Assembly (NCBI GenBank): GCA_039818945.1
Contig: JBCBSZ010000011.1
Span: 1-64,000 of the forward strand
Direction of reading: 5' to 3'
Source: JBCBSZ01 sp039818945
GTDB taxonomy: Bacteria; Actinomycetota; Acidimicrobiia; Acidimicrobiales; Poriferisodalaceae
Length of the DNA: 64,000 nt
Translations under genes and position numbers: made by a program
Shown: positions 24,629 through 34,900 of the stretch, piece by piece
Layout: every line of letters begins with the position of its first letter
How positions within the stretch are numbered: position 1 is the stretch's first letter
Notes under the pieces: generated by a model
Database searches by the model: none
What the model was told of the DNA's origin: nothing
What the model saw: the letters and a program-made list of their open reading frames with translations, nothing else

Positions 24629-25312
24629 GTGGGTGACTGGGCCGAGGCATACCGCACCGCCGCCGTCGACGCGCTGGCGCCGCTGGAGGACCCCGAACGG
24701 GCCGACCAGATGGCGGCGTACATGAAGGATCACTTCCCGTTCCTCGGCGTCACCGCCCAGCCCCGGCGGGCCGCCGTCCGCGCTGCGACCGGGGAGCTGG
24801 GCCGACCGCCGTCGGAGGACGAGTTGCTCGCCGCAGCAGATGCCTGCTGGGACGTCGACGAGCGCGAGCTGCAGTACGTCGCCACGGACCTCCTCGCCCG
24901 GCACCGGCGGATGCTCACCGCGTCCGCCCTGCCGAGCCTCCGGCGCCTGATCGAGACCAAGAGCTGGTGGGACACCGTCGATGCGCTGGCGTCGCCGACG
25001 GTCGGGTCGATCGTGCTCGGCGACCCCGAGCTGGGTGCCGAGATGGACCGCTGGGTCGACGACGAGGACCTGTGGGTCGCTCGGACGGCGATCATCCACC
25101 AGCTGCGCTTCAAGGAGGCGACCGACGCCGACCGGCTCTTCGACCACTGCCTCCGCCGAGCGGCCGACACCGACTTCTTCCTGCGCAAGGCGATCGGCTG
25201 GGCGCTGCGTCAATACGCGAGGACCGCGCCCGCCGAGGTGCGCGCCTTCGTCGCCGCCCACCGCGACGAGCTGTCCCCGCTGTCGGTCCGGGAGGCGACC
25301 AAGCACCTCTGA
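24629..25312 (+). CDS. DNA alkylation repair protein (AlkD-like)
   Basis: A 227-residue all-helical HEAT-like repeat protein related to DNA glycosylase AlkD: MAAYMKDHFPFLGVTAQPRRA near the N-terminus, IETKSWWDTVDALASPTVGSIVL in the middle (active-site Trp and Asp) and FFLRKAIGWALRQYARTAP toward the C-terminus. AlkD removes bulky or cationic alkylated bases without base flipping. Starts at GTG 24629 (VGDWAEAY). Confidence 0.87.
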   Translation: MGDWAEAYRTAAVDALAPLEDPERADQMAAYMKDHFPFLGVTAQPRRAAVRAATGELGRPPSEDELLAAADACWDVDERELQYVATDLLARHRRMLTASALPSLRRLIETKSWWDTVDALASPTVGSIVLGDPELGAEMDRWVDDEDLWVARTAIIHQLRFKEATDADRLFDHCLRRAADTDFFLRKAIGWALRQYARTAPAEVRAFVAAHRDELSPLSVREATKHL

Positions 25313-25356
25313 GGCCGGGTGTGCGACGCTCTGGGCCCGGAGCAGGAGGTGCCGAC

Positions 25357-26577
25357 ATGGGGATGCTGGCCACGTTGCGGTCGGTCGTGCAGCTGCGCCG
25401 TTTCGAGACCGACGGGGTCGCCCGCCGCCTCGCCAGAGCGGCGAACACCGACGACCTGCGCCGGATGGCCAAGCGGCGGCTCCCCGGCGGGGTGTTCGAC
25501 TACATCGACGGGGCCGCCGAGGACGAGCGCACCCTGGCGCGGAACTCGTCGGCGTTCGCCGACCTCGAGTTCCGGCCCCGGGTGCTCCGCGACGTCGGCA
25601 CCTGCGATCCGTCGACGACGCTCCTCGGCCGGCCCGTCCCGCTGCCGCTGTTCCTCGCCCCGACCGGCTTCACCCGCATCGCCGACCCGCAGGGTGAGCT
25701 CGCCGTCGCCCGGGCCGCCGCTCGGGCCGGGCTGCCGTACGCGCTGTCCACCCTGGGCACCCGGTCGATCGAGGAGGTCGCCGAGGTCAGCGACGGGCGC
25801 AAGTGGTTCCAGGTCTACGTGTGGAAGGACCGCGACCTGGTCGCCGAGATGATCGACCGGGCGAAGCGCAACGACTACGAGGCGATCGTGATCACGGTCG
25901 ACACCGCCGTGCTCGGCCGGCGCGAGCGCGACGTGCGGCGCGGCTTCACGCTCCCACCGAAGATCGGCCTCGAGACCTTCGTCGACGGCGCCCTGCACCC
26001 GGCCTGGACGCTCGACCTGCTCCGCTCCGAGCCGATCACCTTCGCCAACGTGACGGGACGGTCGGTCGGCGACGGGTCGACCGCGGTCTCCCTGGCCGAG
26101 TACGCCAACAGCCAGTTCACGCAGGCGCTCTCGTGGGACGACATCGGCTGGTTCCGCGACCGCTGGTCGGGTCCGATCGTGCTCAAGGGCATCCAGAGCG
26201 TCGAGGACGCACGACGAGCGGTGGATGCCGGCGTCGAGGCCATCGCGCTGTCGAACCACGGTGGCCGCCAGCTCGACGACGCACCCGCCCCGATCGACCT
26301 GGTCGGCCCGGTGACCGATGCGATCGGCGACGGCGCCGAGGTGATCTGCGACGGTGGCGTGCGGCGGGGGAGCGACGTGGTGAAGGCCGTGGCGCTCGGT
26401 GCCCGGGCCTGCAGCATCGGCCGGGCCTACCTGTACGCGCTGGGTGCGGGCGGTGAGCGGGGCGTCGATCACGTCCTGGAGCTGTTCGACTCCGGGATCC
26501 GGCGAACGATGGCGCTCTGCGGCGCCAACACGCTCGCCGACCTGGGCTCAGACCTGGTCGTCCGCCGAGGCGCGTGA
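25357..26577 (+). CDS. FMN-dependent alpha-hydroxy-acid dehydrogenase (LldD-like)
   Basis: A 406-residue TIM-barrel flavoprotein. FMN and substrate residues are seen in DYIDGAAEDE, APTGFTRI, YALSTLGTRSIEEVA, IVLKGIQSVEDARRAVDAG, the catalytic-His motif ALSNHGGRQLD and the phosphate-binding GGVRRGSDVVKAVALGARA. It oxidises an L-2-hydroxy acid such as lactate. Ribosome site AGGAGG before ATG 25357. Its last 30 bases overlap the end of the convergent metallo-hydrolase gene, so each strand codes there. Confidence 0.9.
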   Translation: MGMLATLRSVVQLRRFETDGVARRLARAANTDDLRRMAKRRLPGGVFDYIDGAAEDERTLARNSSAFADLEFRPRVLRDVGTCDPSTTLLGRPVPLPLFLAPTGFTRIADPQGELAVARAAARAGLPYALSTLGTRSIEEVAEVSDGRKWFQVYVWKDRDLVAEMIDRAKRNDYEAIVITVDTAVLGRRERDVRRGFTLPPKIGLETFVDGALHPAWTLDLLRSEPITFANVTGRSVGDGSTAVSLAEYANSQFTQALSWDDIGWFRDRWSGPIVLKGIQSVEDARRAVDAGVEAIALSNHGGRQLDDAPAPIDLVGPVTDAIGDGAEVICDGGVRRGSDVVKAVALGARACSIGRAYLYALGAGGERGVDHVLELFDSGIRRTMALCGANTLADLGSDLVVRRGA

Positions 26578-27843
26578 CTCCGTCGCGGCCGAGCGGTAGA
26601 TCGCCTTGGCCATGAGCGAGGTCTCGGTGCTGCGGCGGGCCTCGTAGATCTCGGCTCGTGCGGCGTGCGCCTCGCCGTCGTCGGGATCGGCCTGCACGGC
26701 GAGCTCGACGAGGTGGCAGGCGAGCCGGTGGTCGCCGCCGTCGCTCAGGGCCCGGGCTCGCTGGACCAGGGGACCGGTGCCGCCGGTCAGGGCGGCGAGC
26801 TCGGTGGCGAGCGCGCCCTTCGGTGCCGGCTTGAGCTGCGCCGGATCGCCGTCCCACCAGCCGCCGTAGAGCCGCCAGACGTTGCGCACGATGAACTCGG
26901 GCTCGTCGTAGGTCGGGCGCAGAAACGGCAGCGCGAGGACGTCGGGGTCGACCCGCACGGAGTGGACGATCTCGTCGAGCACCGCGCCCGCGTTCATGCC
27001 GTCGAGGACGTCGGCCACGAGCCGCTCCAGCGCGCCGGAGATCGTGTCGAGCACGGAGGCGATGCGGTCCCGCCCGCCGATCGGCAGGCCGTGGGCGGGC
27101 AGGAGCAGCTCGGGCTCCAGTGCGGCCATGGCGCGCAGCGCTGCCGCCCACTCCGACGGGTACCGCTGGACCTTCTGCGGGTTGCCCGCGTTGGGGAAGG
27201 CCCAGACGAGGAAGTCGCCGACGACCACGGCGCGGTGCTCGGGGAGCCAGGCCCAGGCGTGATCGTCGGTCTCGCCCCGGGCGTGGCGGAGCTCGACGCG
27301 GAGATCGCCGACGCGCAGGCCGGTGCGGTCGGAGAAGGTCGTCGTGCACTCGGCGACATCGTCGGGGAGGAAGCGGTCGCCGTCGAGCATGGCGCCGCCG
27401 GCTCGCCGGGTGGCACCGAACTGACGGGCGTTGATCGATCGGTTCCAGCCGTCGGTCGTGCGGTAGCGCTCGAAGCGGGCCTGGACCTGCTCGTGGCCGA
27501 CCACCGCCGGGTCTCGATGGCCGCGCGCCCGGCCGTCGGCGACGAACGCCCCGCTCCCGCCCACGTGATCGATGTGACCGTGGGTGTAGACGAGCGTGTG
27601 CACGGGCTCGTCGGACCAGGCCCGCAGCGAGTCGATCACGCCCGGCGCCGTCGCCTTGCCACTCGCGTCGAAGAGCGTGAGTCCGGCTGTGGTGCGGAGG
27701 GCCACGACGTTGCTGAAGCTCTCGACCATCGCGATGGCGTCGTCGAGCTCGGACAGCTCGTTGGTGATCCGCACCGCCCGCTCGTCCGTGATGCGCTCGT
27801 CGATGATCCGCGACGACAGCTCCAGCAGATCGGCCACGTTCAT
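26548..27843 (-). CDS. Metallo-beta-lactamase-fold alkyl-sulfatase-like hydrolase
   Basis: A 431-residue MBL-fold protein with the zinc motif THGHIDHVGG, further ligands in HARGETDDHAW and GDFLVWAFPN, and the alkyl-sulfatase dimerisation domain recognised by YGGWWDGDPAQLKPAPK. Compared with SdsA1/BDS1 enzymes it lacks the C-terminal SCP2-like substrate domain, so it may act on a different sulfate ester or another substrate. It overlaps the FMN oxidase gene tail-to-tail by 30 bases. Confidence 0.83.
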   Translation of the reverse strand: MNVADLLELSSRIIDERITDERAVRITNELSELDDAIAMVESFSNVVALRTTAGLTLFDASGKATAPGVIDSLRAWSDEPVHTLVYTHGHIDHVGGSGAFVADGRARGHRDPAVVGHEQVQARFERYRTTDGWNRSINARQFGATRRAGGAMLDGDRFLPDDVAECTTTFSDRTGLRVGDLRVELRHARGETDDHAWAWLPEHRAVVVGDFLVWAFPNAGNPQKVQRYPSEWAAALRAMAALEPELLLPAHGLPIGGRDRIASVLDTISGALERLVADVLDGMNAGAVLDEIVHSVRVDPDVLALPFLRPTYDEPEFIVRNVWRLYGGWWDGDPAQLKPAPKGALATELAALTGGTGPLVQRARALSDGGDHRLACHLVELAVQADPDDGEAHAARAEIYEARRSTETSLMAKAIYRSAATESRASADDQV

Positions 27844-27866
27844 CCCCCCTCGACCGTCGGTCGGGG

Positions 27867-29396
27867 TCAGGCTGTCACGACCCGGTTGCGTCCCGCACGC
27901 TTGGCGTCGTAGAGCGCGACGTCGGCGGCGCGGAGCACCTCGCGCACCGAGGCGACCGGTCCCTCCGCGACGCCGACGCTCGTCGTCAACGACAGGCCCG
28001 CGTCGATGTCGCTCCAGGCGAACCGCTCGATGTCGACGCGGATCCGCTCGGCGAGCTGCTGGGCGCCGTCGATCCGCTCGCCGGTGAGCACGATGGCGAA
28101 CTCCTCACCGCCGAGGCGGCCGACCAGGTCGCCGGATCGCACGGCGCCGGACAGGATCTCGCCGACGGCGGTGAGCGTGAGATCGCCGACGTGGTGGCCG
28201 AGCTGATCGTTGACGAGCTTGAAGTGGTCGAGGTCGATGAGGATCACGGCACACCAGCCGCTCCGGTCGTCGAGCCGATCCATCTGCAGGTCGAACCACC
28301 GCCGCGACCCGACACCGGTCAGCGAGTCGGTGGAGACCTCGTGGGCGAGGTCGTCTGCTCGACGGCGGAGCGCGGCGCGGGCGACCTCGAGGTCGGCTCG
28401 TCGCTGGATCTGCGTGGCGAGCCGACCGACCTGCTCCAGCTGGTTCCGACGCACGAGCGTCGCGGATGCGCTGACGTCCTCGTAGGCGCGGTCGAAGTCG
28501 CCGAGCATCGCCTTGGCCTCGCCCCGCACCCGGTAGGCGCGGACGATCCGGTGATCGTCGCCCAGGCGGGTGAGCGCGGGGATCGCCTCGTCGAGCAGCT
28601 CGATGGCGTGCTCGGCGCGGCCCGCCGCACGGCTCGCCGACGCCTCGACCAGCTGGTGCCACGCCGAGAAGCGGAGCGAGAGCTGGGCCGCCGCGTCGCG
28701 GCTCTCGGCGGTCAGCGTGAGCGGGTCGCTGTCGTGGAGGCCGAGCAGGGCGAGCTCGGCCAGCATCGTCGGACCGATCGCCCGGCGGGCCGAGTCGCTC
28801 GTCGCCTCGTACGCCATCCACTCCGCGGCCTCGATCGCCGCCGTCGCATCGATGGCGACGCCGCCGTGGTGCGCCTCGATCACCACGTAGCAGAGCGTGT
28901 CGGCGCAGATTGCCCGCGTGGCGTCGTCGAAGCCCTCGGCGCCGCGGAAGGCGCGGGCGCCGGCCTCTTCCGCGAGCTCGAAGGCGCACAGCTGGCCGAA
29001 GAGGATGGCGATGCCGTTCGAGGCGCGCACCGACTCGCGGTCGACGTTGGCCTCGGCGAGCAGCACCATCGCCCGGAAGGCGAGGTCGACGGCCTCGGCG
29101 ATCTGCCCGGTCCGCTGGGTGAAGACGGCAGCGCCTGCGGCGGCGTAGGCCGCCTCGCTGTGGCGACCGGCGCCGCGGAGCAGGTCCATGGCCGCGAGGC
29201 TGTCGCGCACCGCCTTGTTCGGGTCGTCGTCGGTCTGCGTGGCGACCGCTCGAGCGAAGAGCAGCGCGCCGCGATCGCCGGAGTCGAGATCGGTCTCGAG
29301 CGCTGCGCCGAGATCGGCCAGGACGGCCGAGGTGTCACCGGCGAAGGCCGCCTGCCTGGCCGCTGTGGTCAGCGCATCGACATCGATCTCGCCCAC
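27867..29396 (-). CDS. Diguanylate cyclase with N-terminal helical-repeat (TPR-like) domain
   Basis: A 509-residue soluble protein. Residues 1-330 are helical repeats with TPR-like periodicity (AVDLAFRAMVLLAEANVDRES, AIELLDEAIPALTRLGDDHR). A GGDEF domain follows from ~350 (DSLTGVGSRRWF, IDLDHFKLVNDQLGHHVGD). The active-site motif is intact, GGEEF at 429-433, and the inhibitory RxxD site is present at R420-D423. It should make c-di-GMP with product inhibition. It lies 23 bases upstream of the MBL gene on the same strand. Confidence 0.9.
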   Translation of the reverse strand: MGEIDVDALTTAARQAAFAGDTSAVLADLGAALETDLDSGDRGALLFARAVATQTDDDPNKAVRDSLAAMDLLRGAGRHSEAAYAAAGAAVFTQRTGQIAEAVDLAFRAMVLLAEANVDRESVRASNGIAILFGQLCAFELAEEAGARAFRGAEGFDDATRAICADTLCYVVIEAHHGGVAIDATAAIEAAEWMAYEATSDSARRAIGPTMLAELALLGLHDSDPLTLTAESRDAAAQLSLRFSAWHQLVEASASRAAGRAEHAIELLDEAIPALTRLGDDHRIVRAYRVRGEAKAMLGDFDRAYEDVSASATLVRRNQLEQVGRLATQIQRRADLEVARAALRRRADDLAHEVSTDSLTGVGSRRWFDLQMDRLDDRSGWCAVILIDLDHFKLVNDQLGHHVGDLTLTAVGEILSGAVRSGDLVGRLGGEEFAIVLTGERIDGAQQLAERIRVDIERFAWSDIDAGLSLTTSVGVAEGPVASVREVLRAADVALYDAKRAGRNRVVTA

Positions 29397-29444
29397 GTGT
29401 CCCCATCTGTCACCGGGCGACCCCGGCGCCGAGACCGCCGGGTC

Positions 29445-30680
29445 TCAGGTCTGGGTGCCCACCTTCAGCGAGCTGAAGGGTACGTCCTTGTCGACGCTCG
29501 GCTCGCGAGGCAGGCCCAACACGCGGTCGCCGATGATGTTCTTCTGGATCTCGTCGGTCCCGCCGGCGATGTTGGCGGAGAAGCTCCGGAGCACCAGGGT
29601 GGACCACTTGGAGCCGGACTCGTCGTCGCCGCCCCAGGCGAGGCCGGCGGGCCCGTCGAGCTCGAGCGCCAGCGATCGGGTCATGCGCGCGATCACGGCA
29701 CCGTGCAGCTTGCCGAGCGAGCCCCCGGGGCCAGGCGCCCGACCGGCCTTGAGCTCGGCCCTGGTCCGCATCGACACCAGGCTCTTCGCCGTCTCCTCGG
29801 AGTAGACCTTCATCAGCTCCTGGCGGACGACGGGATCGTCGGTGCGGCCCCGCCGCTTGGCGAGCGAGGCGAGCATGTCGTAGGTCGGCGTCGTCACACC
29901 GCTCTTGGCGCCCGTCCCGATGGCGACGCGCTCGTACATGAGCATCGCCGTGGCCAGGCGCCAGCCCTCGTTGAGCGGGCCGACCTGCCAGTTCGCCGGG
30001 ATGCGGACGTCGGTGAAGAAGATCTCGTTGAAGTGCATGCCGCCGTCGATCTGGTGGATCGGGCGGATCTCCACGCCGGGAGCCCGCATGTCGACGATGA
30101 ACATCGAGATGCCGCGGTGCTTGGGCTGATCGGCGTCGGTCCGGGCGATGAGGATGCCGTAGTCGCACACGTGGGCGAGCGTCGTCCAGACCTTCTGGCC
30201 GTTGATGATCCACTCGTCGCCGTCGCGGACCGCACGGGTCTGGAGGCTGGCGACGTCGGAGCCGGCGCCCGGCTCGGAGAACATCTGGCACCAGATCTCC
30301 TCGCCCGAGATGTTCTTGGCCAGGAAGCGGGCCTTCTGCTCGTCGGAGCCGAAGTCGTTGAGGACCGGGAGGCACATGCCGTGGGTGATCGTGAGCTGCG
30401 AGGTCATGTCGGGGTAGTCGCCGTAGACCTCACGCCAGATGCGCTCGTGGGCCTTGGTCAGGCCCTGGCCGCCGTACTCCTTCGGGTACACGAGCCCGGC
30501 GAGCCCGGCGTCGGCCAGCGCCGCCTGGAACTTCTGCTGCACCGCGATCGCCTGGTCGCTGCGGGGATCGGGGCCCAGGTAGGGCATGCCGGTGGCGTGC
30601 TCGTCGAGGAACTCGCGGCACCGGGCCCGGAAGGCCTCGGCCTCGTCGGCGGACAGCTCGGCATCGAGGGTGGCGCTCAT
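29445..30680 (-). CDS. Acyl-CoA dehydrogenase (FadE-like)
   Basis: A 411-residue flavoprotein with the family signatures MFSEPGAGSDVASLQTRAV and WIINGQKVWTTLAHVCDYGILIARTD and the C-terminal FSANIAGGTDEIQKNIIGDRVLGLP. It catalyses FAD-dependent alpha,beta-desaturation of an acyl-CoA. It resembles the FadE proteins of actinobacterial steroid and branched-acid catabolism. It is divergent from a MarR regulator (58-base gap), which probably controls it. Confidence 0.92.
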   Translation of the reverse strand: MSATLDAELSADEAEAFRARCREFLDEHATGMPYLGPDPRSDQAIAVQQKFQAALADAGLAGLVYPKEYGGQGLTKAHERIWREVYGDYPDMTSQLTITHGMCLPVLNDFGSDEQKARFLAKNISGEEIWCQMFSEPGAGSDVASLQTRAVRDGDEWIINGQKVWTTLAHVCDYGILIARTDADQPKHRGISMFIVDMRAPGVEIRPIHQIDGGMHFNEIFFTDVRIPANWQVGPLNEGWRLATAMLMYERVAIGTGAKSGVTTPTYDMLASLAKRRGRTDDPVVRQELMKVYSEETAKSLVSMRTRAELKAGRAPGPGGSLGKLHGAVIARMTRSLALELDGPAGLAWGGDDESGSKWSTLVLRSFSANIAGGTDEIQKNIIGDRVLGLPREPSVDKDVPFSSLKVGTQT

Positions 30681-30738
30681 GGCCGGTATTGTATGGCGCC
30701 AGACGGTCCGGTGTCGTATCTCTTGGAGGAGGGCGGTG

Positions 30739-31203
30739 ATGGCGAACGAGCGCAGCAGTCACGAGCTGGACGCCCCGCCGTGGCTTCGGGTCGAGACCAC
30801 GCTGATGGCCACGGCACGGGCGCTCCGTCAGGCCTACGACCGCCGGCTCGAACCGCTCGGGTTGCACCTGTCGCAGGCGAGCCTGCTCGCCTACGTCGCC
30901 GAGGTGGGCTCCCAGCCCCAGACCCGGATCGCCGAACGACTCGGTCTGGGCCGAGCCGCGACCGGTTCGATGATCGATGCGCTCGAGGCCCGCGACCTGG
31001 TCCGGCGGGGACCCGATCCGGACGATCGGCGGGTGTGGCTGGTCGAGATCACCGCCGCGGGCAAGGAGCTCGCCGACCGCGTCGCGGACGTCGACCAGAC
31101 CCTGCGCAGGGAGCTGCGGGCCGGCACGACGAAACAGGACCGCCAGCAGCTCGCGGCGATCCTCCTCCGCCTCCAGGCGAACCTCGCCGAGGTGCTCGAC
31201 TGA
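30739..31203 (+). CDS. MarR-family transcriptional regulator
   Basis: A 154-residue winged-helix regulator. The DNA-recognition part is LSQASLLAYVAEVGSQPQTRIAERLGLGRAATGSMIDALEARDLVRRGPDPDDRRVWLVEITAAGKEL, with the beta-wing DPDDRR typical of MarR. Strong ribosome site GGAGGAGGG before ATG 30739. The 58-base gap shared with the acyl-CoA dehydrogenase holds an imperfect dyad (GTATGGCGCC...GGTGTCGTAT) that could be its operator. Confidence 0.88.
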   Translation: MANERSSHELDAPPWLRVETTLMATARALRQAYDRRLEPLGLHLSQASLLAYVAEVGSQPQTRIAERLGLGRAATGSMIDALEARDLVRRGPDPDDRRVWLVEITAAGKELADRVADVDQTLRRELRAGTTKQDRQQLAAILLRLQANLAEVLD

Positions 31204-31224
31204 TCCGACCCACCGCCGGCCCGC

Positions 31225-31884
31225 TCAGACCGGCTGCGGGACGTACCGCAGGTAGGGCAGCGGTGCCTCGAAACCGCCGGGGTACCTCGCCCTCGCCTCG
31301 TCGTCGCTGACCGAGGGGAGGACGATCACGTCGTCGCCGTCGGTCCAGTTCGCCGGCGTGGCCACCTGCTCGGACGCCGTCAGCTGGACGGAGTCGATGA
31401 TCCGGAGGATCTCGACGAAGTTCCGGCCCGTGGTCATCGGATAGGTCAACATGACCCGGATCGTCTTGTCGGGGGCGATGACGAAGACCGTCCGCGCGGT
31501 CGCGTTGTCGGCGGCCGTCCGGCCGTCGGAGGAGGTTCCGGCGTCGGCCGGCAACATGTCGTAGAGCTTGACGATCTCGAGGTCGGGGTCGCCGATGAGC
31601 GGGTAGTTGGGTGCCCGTCCCTGGGACCGTTCGATGTCGGCCGCCCAGCGCTCGTGGTCGCCCACGCCGTCGACGCTGATGCCGAGGATCTTGCAGTTCC
31701 TGGCGTCGAACTCGGGCTTGAGCGCGGCGAGGGTGCCGAGCTCGGTGGTGCAGACCGGTGTGAAGTCCTTCGGGTGGGAGAAGAGGAGCGCCCAGCTGTC
31801 GCCGATCCACTCGTGGAACCGGATCGGGCCGGCGGTCGTGTCCGTGGAGAAGTCGGGCGCGATGGTGTTGAGACGCAGGGTCAT
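31225..31884 (-). CDS. 1-Cys peroxiredoxin (Prx6-type)
   Basis: A 219-residue peroxiredoxin. The peroxidatic Cys45 lies in HPKDFTPVCTTELG, with Arg in the TVFVIAPDKTIRVMLTYPMTTGRNFVEILRIIDSVQL segment. The long C-terminal domain (PANWTDGDDVIVLPSVSDDEA) marks the 1-Cys Prx6 subfamily; no resolving Cys is present in the C-terminal part. It reduces hydroperoxides. Together with the selenoprotein peroxidase at 10958 it gives the organism two distinct peroxidases in this window. Confidence 0.92.
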   Translation of the reverse strand: MTLRLNTIAPDFSTDTTAGPIRFHEWIGDSWALLFSHPKDFTPVCTTELGTLAALKPEFDARNCKILGISVDGVGDHERWAADIERSQGRAPNYPLIGDPDLEIVKLYDMLPADAGTSSDGRTAADNATARTVFVIAPDKTIRVMLTYPMTTGRNFVEILRIIDSVQLTASEQVATPANWTDGDDVIVLPSVSDDEARARYPGGFEAPLPYLRYVPQPV

Positions 31885-31973
31885 GAGCGTGCTTCCTGTG
31901 ATCGTCGGACCCCGGGGACCGTACGAACACGACGTTGGAGCCCTGTTGGGTGCCCGGGAGCGGCCCGACCGCC

Positions 31974-34900
31974 TCAGCCCGCGTGGGCGTCGGCGCGACG
32001 TCGGAGCCGACGCACCCAGGCGGCGACGCCGGCGAGGTCGGTGGCGGAGGCCTCGCCCTCCAGGGCATCGAGGTCGGCGGCTCGATCCCCGCCCTGGCGC
32101 ACGTCGAGCTCGGCGAGGGCGACCCGAGCGCGCAGCTCCAGGAGCGTCGATCCCACCTCGTACGCCCGCGCCCGCGCGAACGCGAGGTGCTCGGTCGCCT
32201 CATCGGAACGTTCGAGCAGGCCGAGCAGTCGGCCGACGGGGAGCGCCACCCAACCGTGCAGCAGGATCCCGTCGGACAGCGACACGAGCCGCTCGCTGCG
32301 GTGCTCGAGCAGGCCGAGCAACCAGCCGGCGCGCTCGCGATCGTCGAGCTCGGCGACCGCGCCGGCCAGGAGCACCGCCGAGAGGAACTGCAGCGGTGGT
32401 TCGGCGAGGGAGTCGAAGTCGGAGCGGGGCATCGAGGCGAGGAGCGCCTCGGCCTCGTCGCGGCGGTCGTGCTCGGCGAGGAGCAGGGCCAGCGGGGCGC
32501 GCCAGGAGACCGTGTCCTGGTCGGCGAGCCGGCGCCGGAACTCCGGCTCGATCGTGTCGAGCCGGTGCCGTTCGTAGGACAGCCCGGCGATCTGCAGGTT
32601 CACGACGTCGAGACGTCCGCTGTCGAAGTGCCCGAACCGCTCGAGGGCGTCGGTGATGTGGCGCTCGGCGGCGTCGAGCCGGCCCATCATCAGGTCGATG
32701 CCGATCTCCAGGTTCGCGGCGTCGTACGCCACGAGCTCGGACCGCTCCCGCTCGGCCAGCGATCTCAGGCGGTCGAGCTCCTGCTCGGCGGCCGCCCGCC
32801 TGCCGTCCTCGAGCGCCAGCACGACCAGCGCCCGCCTCGCCATCGCCTCGCCATCGCCGAAACCGGCCGCCAGCGCACGGTCCAGCGCCTGGCGGGCCGT
32901 GCCACGCCGTTGCGACGTCGAGCCGGCGATGTCGGCGATCCGCCACCGCTCCAGGAGCACGTTGGTCATGAGCTCGTCCGAGCCGATCTCGACGGCGACG
33001 TGGAGCGCTCGGCGCAGCGCCAGCCAGGCGCGGGGCAGGTCGCCGACCTCCCCGGCGTTCGATGCGAGGGCGCACTCGAGCAGGATGTGCTGCCGCGGCG
33101 TGAGGGCGTCGGGGTCGGCCGCCAGCGTGCGGGCCGCCATGTCGGTCGCCTCCGCCGCCGGCGACCAGTACGCCTGCCACCTGCTGGTGGCGGGGCCGCC
33201 GGCGAGGCAGAGCGTGGCGGAGATCATCACCTCTCGATGGCCGACCGATTCGGCGGTGGCGTACGCCCGCCGGGCTGCCTCGTGGGAGCCCAGCACGTCA
33301 CCCGTGCGTTTCCTCGCGATCGCCAGGTCGCACCACAGCTCGGCCTCGAGGCGGTGCCGTGGCGCGGCCGGACCGACGTCGTGTTCGAGGGCGGCCAGCG
33401 CCTCCTCGGCCTGGCACTGGGCGACACCGGACTCGTGGCGGGCGAACGACGCCCCGATCGCCCGCCGGGCCGCCCTCGCTGCGTCGAGCGCGGTGCCCGC
33501 CGGCGCGCCGAGGGCGAGGTGGTGGGCGGTCTGCGCCACCCTCGCCGGGTCGCTGCTGGGGGCCGACCACAGCCAGCGGCCGATCAGGGAGTGCCACTGG
33601 GCACGACGGACCCGGCTGAGCCCGGCCACGATGGCCTCCCGCACGAGATCGTGGCGGAACGCCAACCGTCCCACGCGCTCGCCGGTCTCGACGAGGAGGC
33701 CCGTGTCGATCGCCTCGTCGACGACCTCGGCGGCGTCGTCGAGACCGATCTCGGCCACGCGGGCGATCGCCGGGAGGTCGAACTCGCCGCCCCAGAGCGC
33801 CGCCACCGTCAGCAGCTCGCTCGCCGGGGACGGCAGATCGGCGACCCGACCGGCGATGACCTGGCGCAGGGAGCTGGGCAGGTCGAGTCGCTCGAACGAC
33901 GTCACCGGGTCGCCGGGGTCGATCGCCCGGAGCAGCTCGACGGCGAAGTAGGCGTTGCCGCCCGAACGGCGGTGGACCTCGTCGGCGACGGCGCGTCCCC
34001 CGTCCCCGAGCAGCGCGGCGGCCAGCGACGTGACGGCCTCGCCGTCGAGCTCGGCGATGTCGACGGGCGCCGAGCCGATGGAGCCCCGCAACCAGGCGAG
34101 CTCCGAGCGCAGCGCGCCGGGGATCTCGCCCTCCCGCACCGTCACCAGCACGGCGACGGAGGTCCCCGCGAGGCGGCGGATGGCGAACACGAGGAACTCC
34201 CAGAGGCGGGGGCCCGCCCAGTGCGCGTCCTCGACGACGAGGACGAGCGGCCGACGAACGGCGAGGCGGCCGAGCAGGCGCACCAGGGCGTCGAAGCGCT
34301 GGAAGCGGGCCGTGTCGTCCTGATCGTGGATCGAGGAGGGCCCGGTCGTCCACGGGTCGACGTCGGCGAGCAGCCCGCGGTCGTCGCCCAGCAGGGCTCC
34401 GACGCCGTCGCGCCCCGCGATCTCGACGGCCTCCCGCAGCGGTGACAGCAGGGGGAGCAGGCCGGCCCCCCGGGCCTGCCGGTCGCACTGGACCTGCACG
34501 ACCTCGAGCTGGGGCCCGGCGGCGGCGAGCGCGGCGTCGACGAGCCTGGTCTTGCCGACACCGGCGTCGCCGCTGATCACGGCCACCTTGTGCTCGCCGT
34601 GGCCCGCAGCCGTCAGGACGTCGCGCACCGCGGCCAGCTCGGCGTCGCGTCCGACGAAGGGCTCGTCGCCTCGACCGGGACCGGACGGGGCCGACGGCCG
34701 CCGGACGCCGAGGAGCTCCCGGTCGTGGGCGAGGATCCGCCGTTCGAGCTCGCACAGCTCCGCGCCCGGCTCGAGGCCGAGCTCGTCGAGGAGCGTCCGG
34801 CGCGCCCGCCCGTACGCCCGCAGCGCCTCACCCTGGTGACCGGCCCGGTACCAGGCGGTCATCAGGAGGGCCCAGCCGCGCTCGGCGAGCGGATCGTCGT

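Noticed and set aside
30681..30738. Imperfect dyad GTATGGCGCC...GGTGTCGTAT between acyl-CoA dehydrogenase and MarR genes
   Set aside because: Only about six of ten positions are symmetrical, too weak to list as an operator on sequence alone.
28191..31310. A 1039-codon plus-strand frame opposite the GGEEF cyclase and acyl-CoA dehydrogenase
   Set aside because: Complementary-strand shadow of two clear genes; no family motif and no independent start context.
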